Shown: piece after piece, positions 18,287-26,712 of the stretch
How positions within the stretch are numbered: position 1 is the first letter of the stretch
Layout of the letters: every line of letters begins with the position of its first letter
Assembly (NCBI RefSeq): GCF_002879865.1
Contig: NZ_PNXY01000027.1
Span: 1 to 64,000, forward strand
Source: Paraburkholderia rhynchosiae
GTDB taxonomy: Bacteria; Pseudomonadota; Gammaproteobacteria; Burkholderiales; Burkholderiaceae
Reading direction: 5' to 3'
Length of the DNA stretch: 64,000 nt
The notes under the pieces: model-generated
Databases searched by the model: none
Seen by the model: the letters and a program-made list of their open reading frames with translations, nothing else
What the model was told of the DNA's origin: nothing
Translations under genes and position numbers: made by a program

Positions 18287-19897
18287 TTACGCGCCGAACT
18301 GCCATTCGCGCGGCGGCATGTAGGTTTCTTTAACCGTTCGCGGTGATGCCCAACGCAGCAGATTCAGGTACGAGCCGGCCTTGTCGTTGGTACCGCTTGC
18401 CCGGCCACCGCCGAACGGCTGCTGACCAATCATTGCGCCGGTCGGCTTGTCGTTCAGATAGAGGTTGCCGGCTGCATTGACGAGTGCGGCTTCTGCCTGA
18501 TGCAGCGCGAAGCGGTCAGTGCAGAAAATCGAACCGGTCAAGGCGTACGGGCTCGTCGCGTCGATGAGTTCAAGCGTCTCTGACCACGCGTTGTCTTCGT
18601 ACACGAAGAGCGACAGAATCGGACCGAAGAACTCCTCGGTCATCAACGTATGCTTCGGGTCGGAAACCTGAAGCACGGTCGGCTCGACGAAGTAGCCCGG
18701 TTCGGACCACGTTTTGCCTCCCGACACAACCTTGACCGCCGGGTCTTCTTTCGCTGCGGAAAGCACGCGGCTGAGCTTTTGATGGGACGCCTCTGAAATC
18801 ACCGCACCCATGAACGTGCTGAAGTCGGCGACATCACCCACCTTGAGTTGCGCGAGACAGTCACGCAGTTCCTGTTCGACTGCACCCCACAGGCTTTTCG
18901 GAATGTAAGCGCGCGATGCCGCACTGCATTTCTGACCTTGATAACCGAAGGCGCCGCGAATCAATGCGATTGCAACTTCGGAAGCGTTGGCCGATGCGTG
19001 CGCCAGAACGAAGTCCTTGCCACCAGTCTCGCCGACCAGACGCGGAATTGTGCGGAACGAATCGACCTTCGAGGCGACGCCCTTCCACAACGACTGAAAC
19101 ACAGCGGACGAACCGGTGAAGTGAATACCCGCAAGATCGCGCGACGACAGCGCAACGCGCGTGGTCAATTCAGCGTCGCCCGGCACGAAGTTGATGACGC
19201 CCGGCGGCAAGCCCGCTTCCTCGAGCGCTTCGAAGAAAATGTAGTTGGCCAACGCCGACTTCTCGGACGGCTTCCATAGAACTGTATTACCCATGATTGC
19301 GGGTGCGGTCGACAGGTTTGCGCCGATAGCCGTGAAGTTGAACGGCGAGACGGCGTAAACGAATCCTTCCAGAGGACGCCAATCGATGCGGTTCACCGCA
19401 CTGGCAACTGAGATCGGCTGCTCTGCGTACACGCGCTGCGCGTTATAGGCGTTAAAGCGCAGGAAATCGATGAGTTCGCAGGCGCTGTCCGGTTCAGCTT
19501 CTTCGACAGTCTTGCTCTGGCCCAGCATCGTTGCCGCGTTAATCTTCATGCGCGAGCGCGTCGCGACGATTTCCGCCGCCCGATGAAGAATGGTCGCGCG
19601 ACTTGCGTGCGTCAGATTCGCCCAATCTCGCGCGACCGCCTTCGAGCTGGCGATGGCTTCGTTGATTTGGGCTTCAGACGGTCGATGAATACGGGCGAGC
19701 AATCGTTGGTGGTCGTGCGGCGCGCGCACTTCCACGACTTCGTTCGAGAAATAGCGCTTGCCGCCAATGACGGTCGGAATTTCAACGACGTCGCGTTGCT
19801 CGAGTGCTTTCGTCAGTTCGCTGGCAGCCGACGTTCCGCGGCCGAAATGCACTTCCGGCTCGTTAGCCGGCAAGGGGAATTGAGGACCTGAGATCAC
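18287..19897 (-). CDS. Delta-1-pyrroline-5-carboxylate (P5C) dehydrogenase, monofunctional
   Basis: NAD-dependent enzyme of 536 aa that oxidises glutamate semialdehyde, the open form of P5C, to glutamate. The start is GTG 19895-19897, preceded by AAAGGAG five bases upstream; the open frame runs 31 codons further but lacks family similarity there. Catalytic elements are intact: SPFNF with the oxyanion Asn, ETGGKD with the general base Glu, and GYQGQKCSAASRAY with the nucleophilic Cys. The C-terminal QQPFGGGRASGTNDKAG matches the RocA/P5CDH family. It is the first gene of an eight-gene unit and supplies the activity missing from the PutA protein at the other end. Confidence 0.93.
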   Translation of the reverse strand: MISGPQFPLPANEPEVHFGRGTSAASELTKALEQRDVVEIPTVIGGKRYFSNEVVEVRAPHDHQRLLARIHRPSEAQINEAIASSKAVARDWANLTHASRATILHRAAEIVATRSRMKINAATMLGQSKTVEEAEPDSACELIDFLRFNAYNAQRVYAEQPISVASAVNRIDWRPLEGFVYAVSPFNFTAIGANLSTAPAIMGNTVLWKPSEKSALANYIFFEALEEAGLPPGVINFVPGDAELTTRVALSSRDLAGIHFTGSSAVFQSLWKGVASKVDSFRTIPRLVGETGGKDFVLAHASANASEVAIALIRGAFGYQGQKCSAASRAYIPKSLWGAVEQELRDCLAQLKVGDVADFSTFMGAVISEASHQKLSRVLSAAKEDPAVKVVSGGKTWSEPGYFVEPTVLQVSDPKHTLMTEEFFGPILSLFVYEDNAWSETLELIDATSPYALTGSIFCTDRFALHQAEAALVNAAGNLYLNDKPTGAMIGQQPFGGGRASGTNDKAGSYLNLLRWASPRTVKETYMPPREWQFGA

Positions 19898-20123
19898 GCC
19901 TACTCCTTTAAATAAATCTATTCGGTGAACCGCCGGCAAACCCAGCTCGCATCGCGGGTTTTCCCTTATCGGACGGGGCTTTGCGGCCAAACTTGCTGCA
20001 ACGGAGAGCTACACTTTCGAGAGTAGTCGCTGCAAAACGGACGGCTTTTTAGTCAACCTGCCGTTATGAATTGAATCTGACATGGTTATGGAGGCATCCG
20101 GAACGCAACCGGCCTTCGATACC

Positions 20124-20137
20124 TGAACATATGTTCA
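20124..20137. promoter_or_regulatory. Operator-like palindrome 1, TGAACATATGTTCA
   Basis: A perfect 14-bp palindrome about 230 bp upstream of the P5C dehydrogenase start. It shares the TGAAC-N4-GTTCA plan with two further sites at 20253 and 20308. Probably the closest of three binding sites for a dimeric repressor or activator. Confidence 0.65.
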
Positions 20138-20252
20138 AATCCAACATTGCTCGTGCGTCACTATAGATCCGAAGCACAGCGCGTCAAAAACACTTTTTTC
20201 TCTTCCAGCGCCATGCTCCGGCGGCCGTGACGGTAACTTTCCGCCACGCCAA

Positions 20253-20266
20253 TGAACAGCCGTTCA
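20253..20266. promoter_or_regulatory. Operator-like palindrome 2, TGAACAGCCGTTCA
   Basis: TGAAC and GTTCA arms with spacer AGCC. Its centre is 129 bp from site 1 and 56 bp from site 3. Spacer sequences differ between the three sites while the arms are identical, as expected for protein binding sites and not for a duplicated segment. Confidence 0.65.
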
Positions 20267-20307
20267 ATATCAGCAGCGCTTATGCTTTGATTCAGTGGCA
20301 GCAATCA

Positions 20308-20323
20308 CTGAACGATCGTTCAG
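20308..20323. promoter_or_regulatory. Operator-like palindrome 3, CTGAACGATCGTTCAG
   Basis: A perfect 16-bp palindrome containing the same TGAAC-N4-GTTCA core, farthest from the P5C dehydrogenase gene. The arm sequence resembles operators of TetR-type repressors more than the usual T-N11-A site of LysR proteins. Confidence 0.65.
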
Positions 20324-20496
20324 CGAAATTCGATCGACTTACCCCTTCAGGACACGCCGAGCGACATTGCCGTATGGAGGATTGGATTGAGCATGCAGAC
20401 ACGAGAGCGAAGCCCGCAGTGAGCGATGCCACCGGGAGATCTGGAAGCCGAACCTGAGCGAATCGTCAACAGTGGCCAGTAGCGAGACTGCTTCGA

Positions 20497-21498
20497 CTAT
20501 TGGTCTTCCGGCAGGCAAACATCTTCGGGCTTCAGGGATAGCGCCTTCGCGATGTCGCGCGAGACCTGTCGCTCATAGGCTCGTCGAAGCAGGTCGTATA
20601 GGTCCGTAGGGAGGTGACCCAGTTCGTTTTCCCGGTACGCAAGAAAGAAAGAACGGCTAAGGCCTGTATAGGCGCGCCCGTGGTGCGAGAAGGCCGACAG
20701 CGGAACAACCCGCAAATCCGGGACATAGTGGCGCGACTGCCAGACACACAGTGGCGTGGTGATTGCAAAGCCAAGGCCCGCAGCGACAAGACTCAGCATC
20801 GGATCGGTCGCGTCGAACTCGCACGTCCGCTCGATGTTCTCCGAGTTGGCAGCCAGATAGGCATCGACATGCTGGCCAATGACAGAGCGAGCGCTGTACC
20901 GGATGAACTGCAGATGCCGGCTCAGATCAGCAAGGGTCGAGAAATGGTCGACCTCGAAATTCTTTGGCAGGACGACGAAGTAAGGCTCGGAAAAAAGCTT
21001 TTGTCTGCGAATACCAGGCGCTTGCGTGAGCCCGGTGGTCGTGACTGCCATGTCGAGCTGGCGCGCTTCGAGCTGACCGTCGAGCGTGGGAGTGATGCCG
21101 GACCAAAGGCGGATCTGATGCGATGTACCAGTCAACGCCTTAATGATGATTGGACCGATAGTCGCCGCGAACGAGTCCACGCAACCTAACCGGACAACGA
21201 CGCGCTTTGCGCGAGTCACGTTGCGTACGCTCTCGACCATCTGGTCCGCGCCCTGCAACAGGACAGTCGCGTGTTCGAAGAGCCGCTGGCCCGCCGCGGT
21301 CGGCCGGGCAGGACGCGTCGCACGGTCGAGAAGCGTGGTGTCGAGAATCGTCTCCAACGCCTTGATGCGCTGCGAGACTCCTGCCTGGGAGATGGCGAGC
21401 CGATTTGCCGCATCTGAGATGGAACCAGCCTCGACCACCGCCACCCAACTGGCAAGCAGGTCCCAGTCAGGATACTGTTCGGGTACGCTCTCTTTCAT
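20497..21498 (-). CDS. LysR-family transcriptional regulator
   Basis: Regulator of 333 aa. The N-terminal winged helix-turn-helix (about residues 14-73) reads VVEAGSISDAANRLAISQAG and then VSQRIKALE, followed by a co-inducer-binding domain from about residue 100. It lies 71 bp after the second HutG-like gene and upstream of the P5C dehydrogenase operon on the same strand, so it is the likely local activator, possibly responding to the substrate or to proline/P5C. The C-terminal segment LKPEDVCLPEDQ is unremarkable. Confidence 0.9.
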   Translation of the reverse strand: MKESVPEQYPDWDLLASWVAVVEAGSISDAANRLAISQAGVSQRIKALETILDTTLLDRATRPARPTAAGQRLFEHATVLLQGADQMVESVRNVTRAKRVVVRLGCVDSFAATIGPIIIKALTGTSHQIRLWSGITPTLDGQLEARQLDMAVTTTGLTQAPGIRRQKLFSEPYFVVLPKNFEVDHFSTLADLSRHLQFIRYSARSVIGQHVDAYLAANSENIERTCEFDATDPMLSLVAAGLGFAITTPLCVWQSRHYVPDLRVVPLSAFSHHGRAYTGLSRSFFLAYRENELGHLPTDLYDLLRRAYERQVSRDIAKALSLKPEDVCLPEDQ

Positions 21499-21569
21499 GG
21501 TCGGCGGCGAGTGACAGCGAAGTCCGGTTAGTCGGCGGGCGGGGACGTGGCATCCCCGGACGCATTGTT

Positions 21570-22412
21570 TTAGCGCACTTCGGGCGCGAAGCCGACATGA
21601 GTGACCTGTCCATTTCTGGGCATCTTTCTCACTGCCGCATCCAGCGCATTCAATGCGTTGCCCAGCGCAGCATCATCGCCCGCCGGGACATGATTGGCGT
21701 CCGGCGACTCGCAATCGAGACGCCAGCGGCCAGCAACTTCGACCTCGATCACATGTACGCCGTCCAGAGGCATGCCGTAGTGTTGCGCGGCAAACGCGTC
21801 TGCGAGCTTCCCGTTGACTACCCAAGACCGGTTGAATTCCTGCACTGATTTCGTCATGGCGGCCACCAGAGCTCTGTCGCAGGCTGCGCCACGGTTGGTC
21901 CCTATATTACATTCTGCAACGCCCGGCTGCTCCCGATACGGCGAAAGCCATGAGCTTGCATGCGACATGAGGAGCAGAACATGGTCGTGCAGGCTACGCA
22001 GCCGCAAGAGTTCATTTGAGACTGCCGCATGAAAAGGCTTCCAGTACTCGTCCGCGCGCGCGCTCACGTCCGCCTCGGTCGGCTCGCGCCCTTCCATGTA
22101 CAGAGCCTCGCCTCGCGAAGTATGGGTTCTGCACAGCCCGGCGCTATTGAGCCTTGACGACAGCGGGCGGCTGTCGAGCGCGACGTTAAAGTCGATGACG
22201 CAGGGATGATAGCGGGCGGAAACGCATGTGATGCCCCGTTTCAAGGCGGCACGCTTCAGAATCGCTCCGAACGGGTCCGCCAGACGACCCTCGACCGATA
22301 CCCACGCTGGATTAACGAGCAACTCCGCCGGAACAGACGTTCCCGTGTGCGGCGTAACAACCAGCAGTGGCGAGTCTCCCTGGAAAATCTGGCCGTAAGA
22401 CAGGTTCTGCAT
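21570..22412 (-). CDS. Second N-formylglutamate-amidohydrolase-family protein, divergent
   Basis: A 280-aa member of the same family as the gene at 8702-9505. The ATG at 22412 is chosen over the longer frame (to 22508) because GAGAG lies upstream and the family N-terminus starts there. It keeps LLVVTPHTGTSVP, YHPCVIDFNVALDSRP and the NIGTNRGAACD motif. However, the WEAH segment of the other copy is LMSHAS here, so an acidic residue conserved in HutG is replaced by Met. It may hydrolyse a different N-acyl amino acid, or be impaired. It probably forms a two-gene unit with the LysR gene. Confidence 0.82.
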   Translation of the reverse strand: MQNLSYGQIFQGDSPLLVVTPHTGTSVPAELLVNPAWVSVEGRLADPFGAILKRAALKRGITCVSARYHPCVIDFNVALDSRPLSSRLNSAGLCRTHTSRGEALYMEGREPTEADVSARADEYWKPFHAAVSNELLRLRSLHDHVLLLMSHASSWLSPYREQPGVAECNIGTNRGAACDRALVAAMTKSVQEFNRSWVVNGKLADAFAAQHYGMPLDGVHVIEVEVAGRWRLDCESPDANHVPAGDDAALGNALNALDAAVRKMPRNGQVTHVGFAPEVR

Positions 22413-22687
22413 ATTGGTACTCTCAGGTTCTTCGCACTGACCCGCGCCGGATGCGGCATTATTCGCGGGCAGGCGGTATCGGGAGGGCCTATCGACACGT
22501 CGCCTCATGTGAACGACGGTACATCAACCGATTCCTGCGCCGCTTTCCCTAAGCTTGGGTTTACCTGTTTATAAGCAGCTCTTACGAACTGCGGGCATTC
22601 AGTTCGCAAACTTGTTGTGCGGGAGTAAAAGATAACGGAACGCAATATCGTCGGTGCCAAATTTCGCCGAAATCCCGTCGAAAAAAT
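22413..22687. other. Junction region between the catabolic cluster and the T6SS remnant
   Basis: About 275 bp without a credible gene. It should hold the promoter for the second hydrolase and LysR genes. It contains the inverted repeat CGAACTG-N8-CAGTTCG at 22585-22606, about 170 bp upstream of the hydrolase start, which could be an operator. Confidence 0.45.
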
Positions 22688-23407
22688 CTATACTGCGGCG
22701 CAGCATTGCGTTCGACGCTTGGCGCACTCGTCCGATACCCACTCGGCTTGACCTTCAACAAGATAGTTCTCGTCTTGCACCTTCGAGACGTTACGCAGCA
22801 GCGCCACGTCCTGCGGCGTATTCGCGAACTCGTAGTCGCTGATCATCGCGCTGATCGGCTGGCCGCCCGGCGTGTCGTACTCCTCTATGTAGGTGAGGCG
22901 GTACAGGCCGCTCTGGATGATCTCCGGCGTATCCTCGAAGTCGCGCTGCAGTGCCTCCTTCGACACGTCAAGCACTTCGACGCGCGCGTTGCGGCGGAAG
23001 TCTGTCCGGCTCACGAGCATCTTGAGACCACGCCAGCGACCTTCGAGCGCCTGAAATTCCGGCGTATGCATCACTGCGTCGAGCTGCCGGCTGATCTGGC
23101 GGTCAATCTGGCCGATGTGGAAATCGAGCAGCGACTTGTCGAGCCGGTCGACCGGCTTGCTCGCCTTGCTCACGAGATCCAGGAATGCGCCCATGCCGCG
23201 CGCGATACGCTCGTCGGCCGACGCTTCAGAGAGCATGTCGTTGTCGCGGAAGGCCAGGAGCGGTCGCGCTTCGGCGATGGGCTTCAGGTTGATCTTGCTG
23301 CACAGGGACGCGTAGACGCTGTCGCTGCTGCTGTCATGATTGCCCTGGCGGGCGTCCAGCACGACGGTCTCGGTCGTGCCGCTTTGCTGCGATTCAGTGG
23401 GATTCAT
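22688..23407 (-). pseudogene. tssC: Truncated type VI secretion sheath protein TssC (VipB)
   Basis: 239 aa where intact TssC is about 490-500. The ATG at 23407 has AGGA upstream and gives MNPTESQQSG. Residues 1 to about 210 follow TssC closely (DFHIGQIDRQISRQLDAVMH, ALEGRWRGLKMLV and then the GLYRLTYIEEYDTPGGQP region). After LLRNVSKV (near base 22778) similarity stops, and a foreign tail of about 29 residues ending CCAAV runs to a stop. The second half, which forms much of the sheath contact surface, is missing, so the product is very unlikely to build a sheath. Gene order tssB-tssC is normal. Confidence 0.85.
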
Positions 23408-23492
23408 TTCATGTCCTGTCTGCGATGCTATCGCTACCTGCATATCTGTCCGGTTATGGAATGCGGTGAAGGCCGACTTGGGCCGACGCCGT

Positions 23493-24011
23493 TCAGGCAT
23501 GGCCTTCAGGCTGCGTGGCCGCCGTCGCGATCTGTGCGAGTTCGCCGCGCAGCTTGTCAGAGAGCGGCTTATCCTTCAGAATCTTCTCAAACTCACGGCG
23601 GAACGTGCCGTTATCGAGCAGATTCGATTTCAGGTCACGCAGCAGATTGCGCACCGCCAGCAGCGCCTGCATCTCCGGGATCTGACGTGCCACCTGTTCC
23701 GGCTCGAAGTCTTTCAGCGAGCGAAACGAGAGGTTCACCGGCAGTTCCGAGCCGTCGCCAGCCAGGGTGTTTTCCGCAGCAACCTTGAGGTCTGGAGCGT
23801 AGTCAGCGAGAACAGCATCAAAATTATTCTTGTTGATGTCCGTCTTCTTGCGCTCGGCGAGCGGTGCCTGTTCCTTGCCCGCGCTGAAGTCACCGGCGAC
23901 GAGCAGCTTTAACGGCAGCTCGACCTTCTTCTGGGCACCGCCCGTATGCAAATCTAACGTGATCGAAACCCGACTTTTCGGAATTTCGCGCTGGAAGCTG
24001 TCCATTAGCAT
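23493..24011 (-). CDS. tssB: Type VI secretion sheath protein TssB (VipA)
   Basis: 172 aa, full length for the small subunit of the contractile sheath. Family features are SRVSITLDLHTGGAQKKVEL near the N-terminus and LPLKLLVAGDFS, then FRSLKDFEPEQVARQIPEM around residues 97-115. It is followed after 85 bp by the truncated tssC. Without a complete TssC it has no sheath partner in this locus. Confidence 0.93.
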   Translation of the reverse strand: MLMDSFQREIPKSRVSITLDLHTGGAQKKVELPLKLLVAGDFSAGKEQAPLAERKKTDINKNNFDAVLADYAPDLKVAAENTLAGDGSELPVNLSFRSLKDFEPEQVARQIPEMQALLAVRNLLRDLKSNLLDNGTFRREFEKILKDKPLSDKLRGELAQIATAATQPEGHA

Positions 24012-24613
24012 TCCTTATTGAACGACGTTCAGGATCCCCGCAGAACTCGCCCGGTGCGATGCGGTGACCTCTTTCGAACGAGCGCACACGCATACGCGTG
24101 TTTCGCTCGCGAAGGACTCCTTGTGGTACCCCATAGCGCGGCCTCCATTCATGCGATCATTATTGCCACGCGCTATTAAACAGGTTTACCCGCGCCGAGT
24201 CAAAGAATGTCGGCGTTGTGAAATTGACATGGATTGTAAAGACACTGTGATCAGTGTTAATTATCATCAAGTCACTGAAATTTCATATTCGTCCCATATG
24301 AATAATTTCATAAATGCAGTATGCGAATACGTGACAGTGTTCACGAAACCCTTGCTGGCATGGGCTCACAAGGTCATGACAATCTCTGACAATCTCTGAC
24401 AATCTTTCAATCATGGTGGTGGCAGGATGGCAACATAGCCCTATCCATGCATTGAGAATACTGCCTTCACTGGAACGGACAATATCTCAAAAATAATCAT
24501 CGTCTATTCCAAGTAGTTCGCACGCTTAACTACTCGCGACTGTATACGGATCACGAGTCACGCGTATAGAATCGCCACTCACCATAATCCAAGATAACGG
24601 CACAATCACACCC
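24012..24613. promoter_or_regulatory. Divergent T6SS promoter region, AT-rich
   Basis: About 600 bp between tssB (minus) and tssK (plus), clearly more AT-rich than the flanking genes. It contains ACACTG-TGAT-CAGTGT (24242-24257), TTCATAT-N7-ATATGAA (24282-24302) and three tandem 10-mers listed separately. I looked for a sigma-54 -24/-12 motif, common for T6SS clusters, and did not find a convincing one. Confidence 0.55.
24377..24406 (+). repeat. Three tandem 10-bp repeats (TGACAATCTC/T)
   Basis: TGACAATCTC, TGACAATCTC and TGACAATCTT follow without gaps. The 10-bp period places each copy on nearly the same helix face, as for cooperative regulator binding. It lies about 210 bp upstream of tssK. 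Confidence 0.75.
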
Positions 24614-25966
24614 ATGCGGATCGATAAACCGCTCTTTCACGAAGGGCTGATCCTGACGCAACAGCACTTCCAGCAGCTGGGCCGAAACGTCGACTTCACG
24701 TTGAACCAGATCGCTGCCGCCTGCGTCGCCGAGCCGTGGGGCACGCAGGGCGCCGATATCGACGAGGAAGTGCTTGCGGCTGGGCGCCTGAAGCTCACCC
24801 GACTGAAGCTGCGTTTCCCGGACGGCACACTGATCGACTCCACGGTGACCGATGCGTTGCCGCCTGCACGTGATCTGACGCAGGGACTGCCGGCTGATGT
24901 GCAGAGCGTGGTCGTGCTGGCCGCCCTGCCGCTGTTCAATGCCACGGCCAGCAACTGCCGGTTCGACGAAGCGACGCTGGCGCGGCCGCGGCGCTCATAC
25001 CGGGAGTTCATCAAGGTCATTGACCTCAACGGTACCGGCGAGGCCGAGATTGCCGCCGAACGTCATGCGGTGCGACTGCTGTTCGACTTCGAGTCGCATG
25101 CCGACGACACGGTGTGTGCGATTGCCCGGTTGACGCGTACCACGAGCGGGCAGTTTCAGGTCGACCACCGGTACGTGCCGCCGTGCCTGACGCTGGGCGC
25201 TCATGCGCTGCACGTCGAACGGATCAATCGTCTTGCCGACATCCTGCAGGCGAAGAGCGCGGCGCTGGGTTCGCGTAGAAGCGAACGGATCGAGCAGGTT
25301 GCCGAATACGGCGTGGCCGACGTGCAGCTGTTCTGGCTGCTCCACTGCATCCATACGGTCTGGCCGCAACTGCGGTTCTTCTCGACGCATCCTGGCCAGC
25401 CTCCCGAGCGGCTGTACTCGACGCTTGGCCAGCTTGCGAGCGTCCTTATGACGTTCTCGACCGGCTCGCAGCTCGGCGACATTCCGGCGTATGACCACGC
25501 ACGTGCCGATGAAGTATTCGCCAGGCTCGAGACGCAGATCCGTGATCTGCTCGATGCGATCATTCCGTCGCGTGTGGTGTCGATCGGGCTCACGCACAGG
25601 CATCCGACGACATGGGCGGGCCAGTTCCTCGACGAGCGCATCGTAGCGAGTTCCGCCGACTGGTACCTGTCGGTCCACGCCGCGTCGCCTGCATTGGAAC
25701 TCGTCGAGCAGTTGCCGAGGCTCTGCAAGATCGGTGCGCCGGACGATATCGGGCACATCGTCAATTCGGCGCTCCCCGGCATTCCACTCAAGGCCGTGCA
25801 GCGTGTGCCGGCTGCCATTCCGGTGCGGCTGGACAACCAGTACTTCGCGCTCGACGCGAGCGATCCCGCACACGCGCGGATGCTGGCCGCCCGCGCCTGC
25901 CAGATCTACCTGCCGACGTCGGTACCCGAGGCGTCGCTTGAACTTTACGCGGTGTTGCGCTCATGA
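24614..25966 (+). CDS. tssK: Type VI secretion baseplate protein TssK
   Basis: 450 aa, full length. It starts MRIDKPLFHEGLILTQQHFQ, the hallmark TssK N-terminus, and shows the central shaft and C-terminal receptor-binding regions expected for the family (VQRVPAAIPVRLDNQYFALD near residue 400). TssK links the baseplate to the TssL/TssM membrane complex. It overlaps tssL by four bases (ATGA). The gene appears intact although most of the system is absent. Confidence 0.95.
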   Translation: MRIDKPLFHEGLILTQQHFQQLGRNVDFTLNQIAAACVAEPWGTQGADIDEEVLAAGRLKLTRLKLRFPDGTLIDSTVTDALPPARDLTQGLPADVQSVVVLAALPLFNATASNCRFDEATLARPRRSYREFIKVIDLNGTGEAEIAAERHAVRLLFDFESHADDTVCAIARLTRTTSGQFQVDHRYVPPCLTLGAHALHVERINRLADILQAKSAALGSRRSERIEQVAEYGVADVQLFWLLHCIHTVWPQLRFFSTHPGQPPERLYSTLGQLASVLMTFSTGSQLGDIPAYDHARADEVFARLETQIRDLLDAIIPSRVVSIGLTHRHPTTWAGQFLDERIVASSADWYLSVHAASPALELVEQLPRLCKIGAPDDIGHIVNSALPGIPLKAVQRVPAAIPVRLDNQYFALDASDPAHARMLAARACQIYLPTSVPEASLELYAVLRS

Positions 25967-26712
25967 GCACCCTGACGAACACGCTCACCCCTGCCCGCGA
26001 CGAACCCGCCCTGATGGGCGGATTCGCCTCTGCGAACCGTACTTGCGCCGGTGGTATCCGGGACCTGTTGCGCGACACGGCCCTGCTCGTGACGCGATTG
26101 TCCGAGGGCGGCCACACGGAAGACCCCGGCACCCTGCGTCAACGTTGCAAGCAGCTGATGGAGGGTTTCTCAACCGCGCTCGATCAGCGCGGTTTTGCCG
26201 CGGACGTCCGCGAAGACGCAGAGGTTGCCCAATGCGGCCTGCTCGATGAGGCGGTGTTGCGCCACCTGAACGCAACGAACCGGACGGTTTGGGACGCACA
26301 GCCGCTGCAGGTCGAGCGCTTCGGCGAACACGACGCGGGCGAGCGCGTGTTCATTCGGCTTGAGCAACGGATGCGCGAAACGTCGCCGAACGTCGCCCTG
26401 CTCGAATGCTACGCGGCGGTCCTCGGGATGGGGTTCATGGGCCGCTACGCGCGTGAAGGCGAAGCCAGGCGTTCCGTGCTGATCGCCGCACTCAATACGC
26501 AACTCGAAAAACTGCGCCCGGTCGCTGCGCGCCCTTTCTTTGCCGATCGAGCCGGCAGGCGGTTCTCGGACTGGTTGTATCGCCTCTCGCCCTGGGCGAT
26601 TGCCGGCCTCCCGTGCGTGGCGGCCGCGGTGATCTGGTTGATATGGGCACAGGTGCTCGATGCGCAGATTGCGCACCTCGTACCAGCTGTACCGACGGCG
26701 CGGCGGCCGTGA
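25963..26712 (+). CDS. tssL: Type VI secretion membrane protein TssL (DotU/IcmH family, short form)
   Basis: 249 aa. A cytoplasmic helical domain (LLRDTALLVTRLSEGG near residue 35, LLECYAAVLGMGFMGRYA near 150) is followed by a single C-terminal membrane helix, WAIAGLPCVAAAVIWLIWAQ. There is no OmpA-like peptidoglycan-binding extension. TssL forms the T6SS inner-membrane complex with TssM and contacts TssK. It overlaps tssK and the next gene by four bases each. Confidence 0.93.
   Translation: MSTLTNTLTPARDEPALMGGFASANRTCAGGIRDLLRDTALLVTRLSEGGHTEDPGTLRQRCKQLMEGFSTALDQRGFAADVREDAEVAQCGLLDEAVLRHLNATNRTVWDAQPLQVERFGEHDAGERVFIRLEQRMRETSPNVALLECYAAVLGMGFMGRYAREGEARRSVLIAALNTQLEKLRPVAARPFFADRAGRRFSDWLYRLSPWAIAGLPCVAAAVIWLIWAQVLDAQIAHLVPAVPTARRP

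Larger units (their letters stand above)
19898..20496. promoter_or_regulatory. Control region of the P5C dehydrogenase-PutA operon
   Basis: About 600 bp between the end of the LysR gene and the P5C dehydrogenase start, both on the minus strand. It is relatively AT-rich near 20040-20330 and carries three copies of TGAAC-N4-GTTCA, listed separately. No protein-like open frame is convincing. The main promoter of the long minus-strand operon should be here. Confidence 0.6.

Noticed and set aside
24377..24406. CRISPR array
   Set aside because: The repeat is only 10 bp, tandem and without spacers.
24012..24613. Sigma-54 promoter for the secretion genes
   Set aside because: No TGGCAC-N5-TTGC pair with correct spacing was found on either strand; TGGCAGGATGGCA at about 24426-24438 does not fit.
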